A stretch of 64,000 bases of DNA from Pseudomonas triclosanedens (GCF_026686735.1 NZ_CP113432.1:3771001-3835000); one strand, 5' to 3'; positions 8,479 to 17,760 are shown, counted from the first letter of the stretch. Notes: generated by a model not told the origin, from the letters alone. Made by a program: numbers and translations.

Positions 8479-9375
8479 ATGAACCGATTCAACCCTGCCC
8501 TCCGACTGTCCTGCGCCCTCCTGCTGGGCGGAGCCCTGCCCTTCGCCCAGGCCACCGAAGGGGGCGGCTCTTCCTGGCCGATGGGCATCGAGAACTACCT
8601 GATGGGCGTAGTACCGCCACCGGGCATCTACGGCCAGGTCTTCGCCGCCGACTACCGCGCCGACAGCCTGCGCGGAAACGACGGCCGGGAACTGCCGGTG
8701 GACTTCGACCTGCACGTGAGTTCCATCGTGCCGCGCTTCATCTGGGTCACCGAACAGCAGATGCTCGGCGGCAACCTGGGCTTCCATGCGGTGGTGCCGC
8801 TCAACCGCATGCGCCTGAAGATGGAGGGCCAGCGCGAGAGCAAGAGTGGCCTGGGCGACATCCACGTGGGGCCGTTCCTCGGCTACCACTACAGCGACAA
8901 GCTGCATGCCGCCACCGGTATCGACGTGGTGCTGCCCACCGGCTCCTACGACAAGCACGACCTGGTCAACCTCGGCCGCAACTACACCACCCTGCAGGCC
9001 ATCTACGCGCTGAGCTACATCGACCCGCAGGGGCTCAATGCCGACGTACGCCTGATGTACGACTACAACTTCGAGAACCAGTCCACCGATTACCTGTCGG
9101 GGCAGGAACTGCATGCCGACTACGCCGTCGGCTGGGGCCTGGGCAACGGCTGGGTAGTGGGCGTGGGAGGTTACATCTACCGCCAGGTGAGCGACGACGA
9201 ACAGGACGGCCATCGTATCGACGACAACCGTGGGCGGGCCTTCGCCATCGGCCCATCGGTGCAGTACAGCGCGGCCTCCGGCTGGCACCTGAGCGCCAAG
9301 TGGCAACAGGAAAGCGACGTGCGCAACCGCCCGGAAGGCGCGGCCTACTGGCTGAAGTGGACCTTCCCGCTCTGA
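8479..9375 (+). CDS. MetA/SphA-type outer-membrane barrel protein of aromatic catabolism
   Basis: A 298-residue protein with a signal peptide (MNRFNPALRLSCALLLGGALPFAQA) followed by alternating beta-strand sequence ending in WLKWTFPL, typical of an outer-membrane barrel. It resembles the phenol-degradation meta-pathway MetA family (SphA-like proteins), which accompany aromatic catabolic operons and are thought to help uptake of hydrophobic aromatics. I use the ATG at 8479; a GTG at 8470 would sit directly on the AAGG and is unlikely. The sigma54-type promoter upstream and the convergent activator gene suggest co-regulation with pchACXF. Confidence 0.8.
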   Translation: MNRFNPALRLSCALLLGGALPFAQATEGGGSSWPMGIENYLMGVVPPPGIYGQVFAADYRADSLRGNDGRELPVDFDLHVSSIVPRFIWVTEQQMLGGNLGFHAVVPLNRMRLKMEGQRESKSGLGDIHVGPFLGYHYSDKLHAATGIDVVLPTGSYDKHDLVNLGRNYTTLQAIYALSYIDPQGLNADVRLMYDYNFENQSTDYLSGQELHADYAVGWGLGNGWVVGVGGYIYRQVSDDEQDGHRIDDNRGRAFAIGPSVQYSAASGWHLSAKWQQESDVRNRPEGAAYWLKWTFPL

Positions 9376-9380
9376 ACCGC

Positions 9381-9413
9381 GCGGCGACGGCGCCCCGGCG
9401 CTGCCGTCGCCGC
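9381..9413. terminator. bidirectional hairpin between convergent genes
   Basis: GCGGCGACGGC (9381-9391) and GCCGTCGCCGC (9403-9413) form a perfect 11-bp stem between the barrel gene and the activator gene. There is no strong T-run, so intrinsic termination is likely but not certain. Confidence 0.6.
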
Positions 9414-9418
9414 AGCCT

Positions 9419-11302
9419 TCAGCGCTTGAGCCGGTAGCTGACCTGGGCGCGGCTCATGCCGAGCATCTGCGCGGCAGCGGTGATGTTGCCCTGGCTACGC
9501 TCCAGTGCCAGCTTCACCAGCAGGCTCTCGATGGCATCCAGGCTGGTGCCCAGGGCGTCCTGGCGACCAGCGATGAACGCCTGCAGGCTGGCCAGCACCG
9601 GCTCGCCGGAGGCGCCACGGTTCTGCTCGCTCTCGAACGCAGCCTGCAACAACTGCGCATCGGCCAGCGCGGTGGCGTGCAGCTCGCCGGGCAGCGGCAG
9701 GCTGCCGAGGCGGCCCGACGGCGTCAGGCCGACCGGTGCGGCAATGCTGCGATCGCCACCCAGGGTCAGGTGGCTGATGTCCATCGCGGCACCGTCCGGG
9801 CAGGCGATCACACCCCGCTCGATGAGATTCTGCAGTTCACGGATGTTGCCGGGGAAGGCGTGGGTCAGCAGCGCGTTGAGCAGCCGCGTGGTGAAGCCGG
9901 CGAGCCGACGACCGTGGCGCTCGCTGAAACGCCTGAGGAAGTGGTTCATCAGCAGCGGAATATCTTCGCGGCGTTCGCGCAGCGGCGGCAGGTGGATCGG
10001 GAAGACGTTCAGGCGATAGAACAGGTCCTCGCGGAATCGCCCGGCAGCCACCTCGGCACGCAGGTCCAGGTTGGTCGCCGCCACTACCCGCACGTCCACG
10101 CGGATCGGCGCATTGCCGCCAACCCGTTCGATCTCGCCTTCCTGCAACGCCCGCAGAATCTTGCTCTGCGCCGCCAGGCTCAGGGTGCCGATTTCGTCGA
10201 GGAACAGGGTGCCGCCGTCGGCGCGCTCGAAACGCCCGGCGCGGGTACGCTCGGCGCCGGTGAAGGCGCCCCGCTCGACGCCGAACAGCTCGGCCTCCAC
10301 CAGGTTCTCCGGCAGCGTCGCGCAGTTCAGCGAAATCAGCGGCATGTGCTGGCGGCTGCTGGCGCGGTGCAGATTCTCGGCAAAGAGTTCCTTGCCCACG
10401 CCGGACTCGCCGGTAAGCAGCACCGTGGCCTGGGTCGGCGCCACGCAACGCAGCAGATGGCTGGCGGCGACGAAGGCCGAGGAAATTCCCACCATCCGCC
10501 GCGCATCGGGCTCGTCCGGCGCGGGCACATCGTCCAGCCGCGCGACCTCCATCTCGCTGGCGAAGGCATGGGGTGCGCGGCTGATGAAATCGCGGGCATC
10601 CAGGTGGGCGAGGTCACGCTGCACATCGTCCCATTGCTCGGCGGGCTTGCCGACGATGCGGCACACCGACTGGCCGCAGGCACGGCACTCCACCTCGCGG
10701 AACACCACCAGGCGGCCCAGCAGCGACGACGCATAGCCGCTGGCGTAGCCGATGGCCATCCAGCAGGCGCTGTCGTTGCCAATGCCGTACTGGGCAATGT
10801 GCACATCGGCTTCCACCGAATTGTGCCAGAGGAACTCGGCGTCGAAGTGCCCCAGGCTGTTGTCCATCTCGAAGCGCAGCGCCTCGACATTGAGCATGCC
10901 TTCGAGCATATGCAGGCGAGGTCCGGCGGAGAACAGCGCGCTGGGGTCGCCCTGCGGCCACTGCTCGCTGACCTGGGAAGCGTCGGCCGCCCCTGCCTGC
11001 CAGCCCGTGCGGGTGAACACCTCGCGGGCCTTGAGGGTGCCGAGGTTCTCCACCAGTTCACGGCGCAAGGTGCCGAGCGTGGAGGTCTGCAGCAGCACCA
11101 TGCGCTGGCCGCACAGCCAGATGGAACCATCCTGTGGCGAAAAGGCCACCGTCTCGGCCAACTCGCCGGCGGACGGGCAGCCACGGTTCTCGAGGCCGGT
11201 GGTGCTCTCCACGATCAGCCGCTTGCGGCTCTTCAGGAGGTGCTCCAGGAACCGCTCTTCGAGTGTCGCGCGGTCATTATCGTTATGTCTTGAGGCAGTC
11301 AT
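9419..11302 (-). CDS. sigma54-dependent activator, XylR/DmpR type
   Basis: A 627-residue enhancer-binding protein. The N-terminal XylR-type sensor region (~45-150) is followed by a V4R domain with clustered cysteines C206, C209 and C214, as in phenol and xylene sensors. The AAA+ domain (~275-500) carries Walker A GESGVGKE (298-305), the sigma54-contact loop GAFTGA (345-350) and Walker B GTLFLDE (364-370). The C-terminus is a Fis-type helix-turn-helix (NITAAAQMLGMSRAQVSYRL). It lies between two sigma54-like promoters that share an upstream element and is most likely the aromatic-responsive regulator of pchACXF, equivalent to the p-cresol regulator of P. putida. The start at 11302 lacks a strong ribosome site. 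Confidence 0.88.
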   Translation of the reverse strand: MTASRHNDNDRATLEERFLEHLLKSRKRLIVESTTGLENRGCPSAGELAETVAFSPQDGSIWLCGQRMVLLQTSTLGTLRRELVENLGTLKAREVFTRTGWQAGAADASQVSEQWPQGDPSALFSAGPRLHMLEGMLNVEALRFEMDNSLGHFDAEFLWHNSVEADVHIAQYGIGNDSACWMAIGYASGYASSLLGRLVVFREVECRACGQSVCRIVGKPAEQWDDVQRDLAHLDARDFISRAPHAFASEMEVARLDDVPAPDEPDARRMVGISSAFVAASHLLRCVAPTQATVLLTGESGVGKELFAENLHRASSRQHMPLISLNCATLPENLVEAELFGVERGAFTGAERTRAGRFERADGGTLFLDEIGTLSLAAQSKILRALQEGEIERVGGNAPIRVDVRVVAATNLDLRAEVAAGRFREDLFYRLNVFPIHLPPLRERREDIPLLMNHFLRRFSERHGRRLAGFTTRLLNALLTHAFPGNIRELQNLIERGVIACPDGAAMDISHLTLGGDRSIAAPVGLTPSGRLGSLPLPGELHATALADAQLLQAAFESEQNRGASGEPVLASLQAFIAGRQDALGTSLDAIESLLVKLALERSQGNITAAAQMLGMSRAQVSYRLKR

Positions 11303-11510
11303 TTCAGGCAGGCACAGGCAGGGAATCGGCTCCAGTATGCCCACCCGGCCCACGCGGTCAATCGCCACGGTCGATCCTCGACCAGCGCACGTTCGATCAA
11401 CGCACCAGGCAACCAAGGCAATTCGACGAGGCGGCGAAAAGTCTTCACAAAATTCTGCGCGACGGGATTTCACCGAAGCCGCCCGCTCATCGAAAAATAA
11501 GTGTATCCAG

Positions 11511-11562
11511 TTGATAAATAAGGAAATTAAAGGGAATCACAACTTCTGGCACGGCCCTTGTT
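11511..11562 (+). promoter_or_regulatory. sigma54-type promoter of the pch operon with upstream element
   Basis: TGGCACGGCCCTTGTT (11547-11562) matches the -24/-12 consensus TGGCACG-N4-TTG closely; the usual C after TTG is T. Upstream, TTGATAAATAAGGAAATTAA (11511-11530) repeats the element found at 8390. Both copies fit TTGATAWATAAGGAWWTTA and both are preceded by TATCCAGT. It should drive pchA onward. Confidence 0.78.
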
Positions 11563-11723
11563 AAGGCCCTTGTACAGCGCCCAGCGCATACAACAAGACG
11601 GTGCCCGTGCCATGACCTACTGCCCTTCCCCGCTCCACCCGCCATCGCACCCGATCAGCCAGCTGAAACCCACGGCCTGATCCGCTTCGCGCTTTCCCAC
11701 TGAACAACAAGAGAGAGGACTCC

Positions 11724-13199
11724 ATGAGCTTCCCCCTGCCCCCCTATGCCGATCTGGACCTGCAACCGCTGGCCGGCCACTGGCGTCACGGCGCTTCGCC
11801 GCGCCAGCTGGAAGTCCGCGATCCCTACACCGACCAGTGCCTGCTGAGCCTGCCGCTGGCCACCCGCGAAGACCTCGACCAGGCCTACCAGGCAGCCAGC
11901 ATCGCCCAGGCCGCGTGGGCCGCGCAGCCGCCATCGGCCCGCGCCGCGGTACTGCTGCGCGCAGTCGAGCTGTTCGACCAGCGCCGCGAAGAAATCATCG
12001 GCTGGATCATCCGCGAATCCGGCAGCACACGGATCAAAGCCGAGATCGAATGGGGCGCCGCGCGCGCCATCACCCTGGAGGCGGCCTCGTTCCCGAGCCG
12101 GGTACACGGACGCATCATGGAGTCTGACATCCCCGGCAAGGAAAGCCGTGTGTACCGCCGCCCGCTGGGCGTGGTGGGAGTCATCAGCCCGTGGAACTTC
12201 CCGCTGCACCTGACTCAACGCTCCGTGGCGCCAGCGCTTGCGCTGGGCAACGCGGCGGTGGTCAAGCCAGCCAGCGACACTCCGGTCAGCGGCGGCCTGC
12301 TGCTGGCGCGTCTGTTCGAGGAGGCCGGCCTGCCCGCTGGCGTGCTCAGCGTAGTGGTCGGCTCCGGCAGCGAGATCGGCGACGCTTTCGTCGAACACCC
12401 GGTCCCGGCGCTGATTTCCTTCACCGGCTCGACCCCGGTGGGCCGTTCCATCGGCCGCATCGCCAGCGGTGGCGCGCATCTCAAGCACGTAGCCCTGGAG
12501 CTGGGCGGCAACAGCCCGTTCGTGGTGCTGGCCGACGCCGACCTGGAACGCGCGGTCCATGCCGCCGTGGTGGGCAAGTTCCTGCATCAGGGGCAGATCT
12601 GCATGGCGATCAACCGCATCATCGTCGAGCAGCCTCTCTACCAGGCGTTCTGCGAGCGCTACGCCGAGCGCGTGAAGGCGCTGCGCTGCGGTGACCCGAG
12701 CGACCCGGCCACGGTGATCGGCCCGGTAATCAACCAGCGCCAGCTCGACGGCCTGCTGGGCAAGATCGACAAGGCTCGCGCGGAAGGCGCCCGCGTGCTG
12801 GTGGAAGGCGCCGTGGAAGGCCGCGTGCTGCCACCCCATGTGTTCGCCGACGTACACCCGGAGATGGAAATCGCCCGCGAGGAAATCTTCGGCCCACTGG
12901 TGGGCATCCAGCCGGCGCGCGATGCCGAGCATGCGCTGGAGCTGGCCAATGCCAGCGAGTTCGGCCTGTCCAGCGCGGTCTTCGGCGGCGACCTGGAACG
13001 CACCGTGCGCTTCGCCCGGCGGATTCACGCCGGCATGACTCACGTGAACGACATCCCGGTGAACGATGCGCCCAACGCGCCCTTCGGCGGCGAGAAGAAC
13101 TCCGGCATCGGCCGTTTCAACGGCGACTGGGCCATCGACGAATTCACCACCGACCACTGGCTCAGCGTGCAGCACGGCCCGCGCCCGTACCCCTTCTGA
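11724..13199 (+). CDS. pchA: PchA-like 4-hydroxybenzaldehyde dehydrogenase
   Basis: A 491-residue NAD(P)-dependent aldehyde dehydrogenase. The catalytic core is intact: SPWNFPLHL cofactor loop, [23 protein letters not shown] with the general-base Glu, and the catalytic Cys in GQICMAINR. In the pch pathway it oxidises 4-hydroxybenzaldehyde, made from p-cresol by PchCF, to 4-hydroxybenzoate in the cytoplasm. The call rests on gene order (pchA-C-X-F); the family is also close to vanillin and benzaldehyde dehydrogenases, so related aldehydes may be used. GAGAGAGGA precedes the ATG, about 160 bases after the sigma54-like promoter. Confidence 0.85.
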   Translation: MSFPLPPYADLDLQPLAGHWRHGASPRQLEVRDPYTDQCLLSLPLATREDLDQAYQAASIAQAAWAAQPPSARAAVLLRAVELFDQRREEIIGWIIRESGSTRIKAEIEWGAARAITLEAASFPSRVHGRIMESDIPGKESRVYRRPLGVVGVISPWNFPLHLTQRSVAPALALGNAAVVKPASDTPVSGGLLLARLFEEAGLPAGVLSVVVGSGSEIGDAFVEHPVPALISFTGSTPVGRSIGRIASGGAHLKHVALELGGNSPFVVLADADLERAVHAAVVGKFLHQGQICMAINRIIVEQPLYQAFCERYAERVKALRCGDPSDPATVIGPVINQRQLDGLLGKIDKARAEGARVLVEGAVEGRVLPPHVFADVHPEMEIAREEIFGPLVGIQPARDAEHALELANASEFGLSSAVFGGDLERTVRFARRIHAGMTHVNDIPVNDAPNAPFGGEKNSGIGRFNGDWAIDEFTTDHWLSVQHGPRPYPF

Positions 13200-13235
13200 G
13201 CGTTCCTTCGAACAACCACAACAACGGAGAAGCCC

Positions 13236-13571
13236 ATGCCTTGCATCCCTTCCCGCGGCGTTCGCCGCATCCTGCCCGCCAGCCTGGCGCTGGTGCTCAC
13301 CGGCATCGGCCTGCCGGCCCTGGCCGACGGTGACGGCCAGTGGCACGGCGGCGCCAATGTCTACGCCAAGGTCTGCGGACACTGCCACGAGGCAGGCGTC
13401 GGCCCGGTGATCAAGGGTCGCCAACTGCCGGTTGAGTACATCAGCGCCATAGTCCGCCACGGCTTCCGCGCCATGCCGGCGTTTCCCGCCGCCTACATCG
13501 ACGACGACGCGCTCAAGAGCGTGGCGCAGTACATCCAGCAGTCCGCAGCGCCCGCGCAAGCGGCCAGGTGA
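13236..13571 (+). CDS. pchC: PchC-like cytochrome c subunit of p-cresol methylhydroxylase
   Basis: A 111-residue c-type cytochrome with an N-terminal Sec signal (ending near LPALA) and one haem site CGHCH. The axial Met is probably in FRAMPAFP. Mature size of about 80 residues fits the small cytochrome subunit that accepts electrons from PchF. It lies 36 bases after pchA and 10 bases before pchX, with GGAGAAG before the ATG. Since it is matured in the periplasm, its flavoprotein partner must reach the same compartment. Confidence 0.88.
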   Translation: MPCIPSRGVRRILPASLALVLTGIGLPALADGDGQWHGGANVYAKVCGHCHEAGVGPVIKGRQLPVEYISAIVRHGFRAMPAFPAAYIDDDALKSVAQYIQQSAAPAQAAR

Positions 13572-13581
13572 GGGCATCGCG

Positions 13582-14244
13582 ATGAATATCGAACGTCGAA
13601 CCCTGCTCAAGGGCATGGCCCTGGGCGCCGCTTCCGGCGTCGCGCTGAACCTGCCGGGCAGCGCCTTCGCCGGCGCCCTGGGGCAGCGCAGCGGCGCTCC
13701 GGCGCTGGTACTGCTGGAGCGTCCGGCCCGCGACTCGGCCTTCTACCAGGGCATCCTCGCGGCAACCGACACCGCGCCGCGCGTGCTGCAGGCCAGCGCC
13801 GACGGTGAGTTCCTCGCCGCACTCGCCGCCCAGTTGCGCAGCGGTGGCGAAGTACTCGGCCTGCTCGACGACGCCAGTGCCCTGCTGGCAGTCGAGCAAG
13901 CACGCAGCGCCGGTGCCCGCGTGCGTTGGCTCGGGCAGCACAGCGTGGACGGCAGCCGTTCGCGCCACCGTCTGCTCAGCGCCGACGCCAGCCACGGCTG
14001 CGCCAGCCGACTGGGGCACGCACTGGCTCTCTGCGGCGCCGGCTTCGCCATCAGCGAGTCGCGCCTGGACGGCCTGCACACCCCGTCGCGACTGCAAGCC
14101 GCGCCGCGTCGCGCCGGCCAGCAGGAGCAATGGGCCGCCGCCCTCGGCTTCGCCCTCGCCGGTGCCGCGCCCGGCCGCATCGCCCCCAACATCGCCGCCA
14201 GCGGGCTGAGCGGCCATTTCGTGTCTTTCTCGATCCAGGCCTGA
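13582..14244 (+). CDS. pchX: PchX-like protein with twin-arginine signal, function unknown
   Basis: A 220-residue protein whose N-terminus MNIERRTLLKGMALGAASG is a textbook Tat signal (RRTLLKG, then a mildly hydrophobic stretch, cleavage near SAFA). The mature part shows no recognised enzyme motif; it is Ala/Leu-rich with a Rossmann-like alternation. Its place between pchC and pchF matches pchX of P. putida, whose role is not established. Because PchF has no export signal of its own, PchX may escort folded, FAD-loaded PchF through Tat; that is inference. GAGGG precedes the ATG. Confidence 0.8.
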   Translation: MNIERRTLLKGMALGAASGVALNLPGSAFAGALGQRSGAPALVLLERPARDSAFYQGILAATDTAPRVLQASADGEFLAALAAQLRSGGEVLGLLDDASALLAVEQARSAGARVRWLGQHSVDGSRSRHRLLSADASHGCASRLGHALALCGAGFAISESRLDGLHTPSRLQAAPRRAGQQEQWAAALGFALAGAAPGRIAPNIAASGLSGHFVSFSIQA

Positions 14245-14257
14245 AGGAGCCCGTCCC

Positions 14258-15820
14258 ATGACCGAAACCAATCAGAACGCCGTGCTCCCCCGTGGCGTGG
14301 CAAACACCGAATTCGCCAAGGCGGTGACCAAGTTCCGCGCCCTGCTGGGCGAGGACAACGTGCTGCTCAAGGATGACCAGCTGGTGCCGTACATGAAGAT
14401 CATGATGCCGGTGCCGGACGCCGAGCACGCGCCGTCCGCTGCGCTCACCGCCACCACCGTGGAGCAGGTGCAGGGCGTGGTGAAGATCTGCAACGAGCAC
14501 CGCATCCCGATCTGGACCATCTCCACCGGCCGCAACTTCGGCTACGGCTCGGCGGCACCCGGCCAGCGCGGCCAGGTGATCCTCGACCTGAAGAAGATGA
14601 ACAGGATCCTGCATGTCGACCCGGAGCTGTGCACCGCGCTGGTGGAGCCGGGCGTCACCTACCAGCAGTTGTACGACTACATCGAGGAAAACAACCTGCC
14701 GCTGATGCTGTCGATGTCGGCGCCGTCGGCCATCGCCGGCCCGGTGGGCAACACCCTCGACCGTGGCGTGGGCTACACCCCCTATGGCGAGCACTTCCTC
14801 ATGCAGTGCGGCATGGAAGTGGTACTGGCCAATGGCGACGTGCTGCGCACCGGCATGGGCGGGGTCAAGGGCGAGAATAGCTGGCAGGTGTTCAAGTGGG
14901 GCTACGGCCCGAGCCTGGACGGCATCTTCACCCAGTCCAACTTCGGCATCTGCACCAAGATGGGCTTCTGGCTGATGCCCAAGCCGCCGAAGTACAAGCC
15001 GTTCGCCATCCGTTTCGAGAACGAGAGTGACATCGCCGAGATCGTCGAGGTCCTGCGGCCGCTGCGCATCGCCCAGATCATCCCCAACGCGCTGGTGATC
15101 GCCAACGTGCTGTGGGAAGCCGGCAGCGCCAACGTGCGGCGCAGCGACTACATCCGCGAGCCGGGCGCAACCCCGGATTCGGTGGTCAAGCAGATCATGA
15201 AGGACAAGGGCCTGGGTGCCTGGAACGTGTATGCCGCGCTGTACGGTACCGAAGAGCAGGTGGAGGTGAACTGGAAGATCGTCCAGCAGGCCATCGCCGC
15301 ACTGGGCAAGGGTACGCTGATCACCGAGGAGGAAGCCGGCGGCACCCAGCCGTTCGACTACCGCGCCAAGCTGATGAAGGGCGTGCCCAACCTGCAGGAG
15401 TTCGGCCTGTACAACTGGCGTGGCGGCGGCGGCTCGATGTGGTTCGCGCCGGTCAGCCAGGCGCGCGGCAGCGAGACCGACAAGCAGATGCAACTGGCCA
15501 AGCGGATCCTCAACAAACATGGCCTGGACTATGTCGGCGAGTTCATCGTCGGCTGGCGCGACATGCACCATGTGATCGACGTGCTCTACGACCGCACCGA
15601 CCCGGCGCAGACCCAGGCCGCCCATGCCTGCTTCAGCGAGCTGCTGGATGAGTTCGAGAAGCTCGGCTACGCCGTGTACCGGGTGAATACCGCGTTCATG
15701 GACCGCGTGGCGGACAGCTACGGCCCGGTGAAGCGCCGCGTGGATCATGCCATCAAGCGTGCGCTGGACCCGAACAACATCTTCGCCCCCGGCAAGTCCG
15801 GCATCGACCTCGACGCCTGA
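14258..15820 (+). CDS. pchF: PchF-like 4-cresol dehydrogenase (hydroxylating) flavoprotein
   Basis: A 520-residue VAO/PCMH-family flavoprotein that hydroxylates the methyl group of p-cresol via a quinone methide. The N-terminal FAD domain includes WTISTGRNFGYG and SAPSAIAGPVGNTLDRG. Residues that I align by eye with P. putida PchF are present with a +1 offset: Y96, E381, FAD-linking Y385 (EFGLYNW), E428, H437, D441, Y474 and R475. At 513 there is Lys where I recall Arg512 in PchF. No signal peptide is present. Close relatives act on eugenol or 4-ethylphenol, so the substrate could be another 4-alkylphenol. GAAGGAG precedes the ATG. Confidence 0.9.
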   Translation: MTETNQNAVLPRGVANTEFAKAVTKFRALLGEDNVLLKDDQLVPYMKIMMPVPDAEHAPSAALTATTVEQVQGVVKICNEHRIPIWTISTGRNFGYGSAAPGQRGQVILDLKKMNRILHVDPELCTALVEPGVTYQQLYDYIEENNLPLMLSMSAPSAIAGPVGNTLDRGVGYTPYGEHFLMQCGMEVVLANGDVLRTGMGGVKGENSWQVFKWGYGPSLDGIFTQSNFGICTKMGFWLMPKPPKYKPFAIRFENESDIAEIVEVLRPLRIAQIIPNALVIANVLWEAGSANVRRSDYIREPGATPDSVVKQIMKDKGLGAWNVYAALYGTEEQVEVNWKIVQQAIAALGKGTLITEEEAGGTQPFDYRAKLMKGVPNLQEFGLYNWRGGGGSMWFAPVSQARGSETDKQMQLAKRILNKHGLDYVGEFIVGWRDMHHVIDVLYDRTDPAQTQAAHACFSELLDEFEKLGYAVYRVNTAFMDRVADSYGPVKRRVDHAIKRALDPNNIFAPGKSGIDLDA

Positions 15821-15827
15821 CCCCTCC

Positions 15828-15853
15828 GCGCGGCCCCGTTCGCGGGGTCGCGC
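15828..15853 (+). terminator. hairpin after pchF
   Basis: GCGCGGCCCCG (15828-15838), a TTCG tetraloop and CGGGGTCGCGC (15843-15853) form an 11-bp stem with one G-T wobble, eight bases after the pchF stop. There is no long T-run. Confidence 0.65.
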
Positions 15854-15973
15854 TCGTCGCCTGTGCCGGCCCACCCGGCGCGGGACGGCTACGCTTCGAG
15901 CATCGCGCCGCCCTCCGTGCCCAGCACGGCTCATGGAAGCCAGGCGCCCTTGTCCGCCGCGGAGGCGCTCGTC

Positions 15974-16483
15974 ATGGCTCACCCCCTCTCCAGCCTCGGT
16001 ATCGTGCATACCGCTATCAGCCTGGTGCCACTGGCCGCGGGCCTCTGGGCCTTCCGCCGCGCCGGACGCATCGACCCACGCACCGTGCTCGGCCGCTGGT
16101 ATGTGTATGGCATGAGCGCCTCGGTGCTGACCGCCTTCGGCCTGTCCAGCACGGGCGGCTTCAATGCCGGGCACGCCATCGGCATCCTCACCCTGCTGAC
16201 TATCGTGGTGAGCTGCTACGCGCACCGCTTCGGCGCGCTCGGCAACCTGCGCGACTACCTGGAAACCGGGGCGATGAGCTTCAGCTTCTTCCTGATGATG
16301 ATCCCTACGCTCAACGAATCGCTGTCGCGCCTGCCACCGGGCAATCCCATCGGCAACGGCCCGGACTCGCCACCGGTGCAGACGGCCATTCTGGTCGCGC
16401 TGGTTCTTTTCGTGGCTGGCGTGCTCTACCAGTTCTACCGCATCCATCGCCGCCGCGTGCCACCCGCGCGGCCCGCGCACTAA
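15974..16483 (+). CDS. small multi-spanning membrane protein, function unknown
   Basis: A 169-residue protein with about four hydrophobic segments (VHTAISLVPLAAGLWAF; WYVYGMSASVLTAFGL; IGILTLLTIVVSCYAH; TAILVALVLFVAGVLYQFY) and a basic C-terminus. The start is chosen because GGAGG lies eight bases before this ATG; a longer in-frame reading exists but has no ribosome site. The pattern recalls small DUF2306-like membrane proteins, though I cannot assign a family with certainty. Confidence 0.7.
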   Translation: MAHPLSSLGIVHTAISLVPLAAGLWAFRRAGRIDPRTVLGRWYVYGMSASVLTAFGLSSTGGFNAGHAIGILTLLTIVVSCYAHRFGALGNLRDYLETGAMSFSFFLMMIPTLNESLSRLPPGNPIGNGPDSPPVQTAILVALVLFVAGVLYQFYRIHRRRVPPARPAH

Positions 16484-16529
16484 CCGGCGACGGTCTATGC
16501 TGGCGGGTCCATCGTCCGGGAGCACTGCC

Positions 16530-16883
16530 ATGACCGTCCGCCGTATCGTCGCCAACCTCGCCGCCGGCAAGCCCGGCGAAGTCGCGCGCTTCTATCGCGA
16601 GCTGTTCGACCTGGATATCGTGATGGACCACGGCTGGCTGATCACGCTTGCCAGCGCTGGCAGCGCACTGGTGCAACTGAGCCTGGCCAGCGAAGGTGGC
16701 TCCGGCGCGCCGGTACCGGACCTGTCCATCGAGGTGGACAACCTCGACGAGGTGCACGAACGCGCCCTCGCTGCCGCCCAGCAGGTGGTCTACCCGCTGA
16801 CCGACGAACCCTGGGGTGTGCGCCGGTTTTTCCTGCGCGACCCACTGGGCACCGTGATCAACGTGCTGGAACACAGCCACTGA
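16530..16883 (+). CDS. VOC (glyoxalase/bleomycin-resistance) superfamily protein
   Basis: A 117-residue single-module VOC protein. The fold is indicated by VRRIVANLAAGKPGEVARFYRELFDLDI at the N-terminus, the second half PDLSIEVDNLDEVHERALAA, and the closing FFLRDPLGTVINVLEH. The metal-binding Glu at the end (LEH) is present, but the first-position His/Glu is not obvious, so activity is uncertain. Members include lyases, dioxygenases and binding proteins. The ATG is preceded by GGGAG. Confidence 0.82.
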   Translation: MTVRRIVANLAAGKPGEVARFYRELFDLDIVMDHGWLITLASAGSALVQLSLASEGGSGAPVPDLSIEVDNLDEVHERALAAAQQVVYPLTDEPWGVRRFFLRDPLGTVINVLEHSH

Positions 16884-16938
16884 GACCACCACGGGAAGGC
16901 TGCGCGCCATCCCGCGAGTAGTCTTGCGCCGTTGCCGC

Positions 16939-17760
16939 TCAGCGGTTGAGGAACGCCAGCAGGTCCTCGTTGACCTGATCCGCCTGGGTAGTGCACATGC
17001 CGTGGGAGCCGCCCTTGTAGACCTTCAGCTCGCCCTGCCGGACGAACTCCACGGAACGTCGGCCAGCGGCGTCGATGGGGACGATCTGGTCATCGTCGCC
17101 GTGCAGGATCAACGCCGGTACGTCGATCTTCTTCAAGTCTTCGGTGTAGTCGACCTCGGAAAACTCGCGGATACACAGGTACTGGCCGTGGATGCCGCCA
17201 GTCATGCCCTGCAGCCAGAAATTGTCGATCACCCCCTGGGAAACCTTGGCGCCCGGCCGGTTGTAGCCGTAGAACGGCAGCGCGAGGTCCTTGTAGAACT
17301 GCGAGCGGTCCTCCCTCACGCCCTTGCGGATACCGTCGAACACCTCGATCGGCAAGCCGCCGGGGTTGGCTGCGGACTTGAGCATGATCGGCGGCACAGC
17401 GCCGATCAGCACCGCCCCGGCCAGCCTCCGGGTGCCGTGGCGGCCAATGCAGTGCGCTACTTCGCCACCGCCGGTGGAGTGCCCGACCAGCGTTGCGCCC
17501 TTGAGGTCCAGCGCGTCGATCAGTGTCGCCAGGTCATCGGCATAGGTATCCATGTCGTTGCCGGCGGACGGCTGGCCGGAACGACCATGTCCGCGGCGGT
17601 CATGGGCTATGACCCGGTAGCCCTTCTGCACCAGGAACAGCATCTGCGCATCCCACGCATCGGCGTTCAGCGGCCAGCCGTGGGAGAACACCACCGGTTG
17701 GCCACTGCCCCAGTCCTTGTAGAAGATTTCGGTGCCATCTTTCGCTTTCACGATGCTCAT
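16939..17760 (-). CDS. alpha/beta hydrolase, non-haem chloroperoxidase/esterase type
   Basis: A 273-residue alpha/beta hydrolase. The oxyanion region is [10 protein letters not shown], the nucleophile is S95 in GHSTGGG, the acid is in [10 protein letters not shown] and the histidine in GGSHGM, all as in cofactor-free haloperoxidases and related arylesterases. The start at 17760 has AAGGA ten bases upstream; six further in-frame codons exist but lack a ribosome site. Such proteins usually act as esterases or perhydrolases in vivo. It is monocistronic and convergent with the VOC gene. Confidence 0.88.
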   Translation of the reverse strand: MSIVKAKDGTEIFYKDWGSGQPVVFSHGWPLNADAWDAQMLFLVQKGYRVIAHDRRGHGRSGQPSAGNDMDTYADDLATLIDALDLKGATLVGHSTGGGEVAHCIGRHGTRRLAGAVLIGAVPPIMLKSAANPGGLPIEVFDGIRKGVREDRSQFYKDLALPFYGYNRPGAKVSQGVIDNFWLQGMTGGIHGQYLCIREFSEVDYTEDLKKIDVPALILHGDDDQIVPIDAAGRRSVEFVRQGELKVYKGGSHGMCTTQADQVNEDLLAFLNR

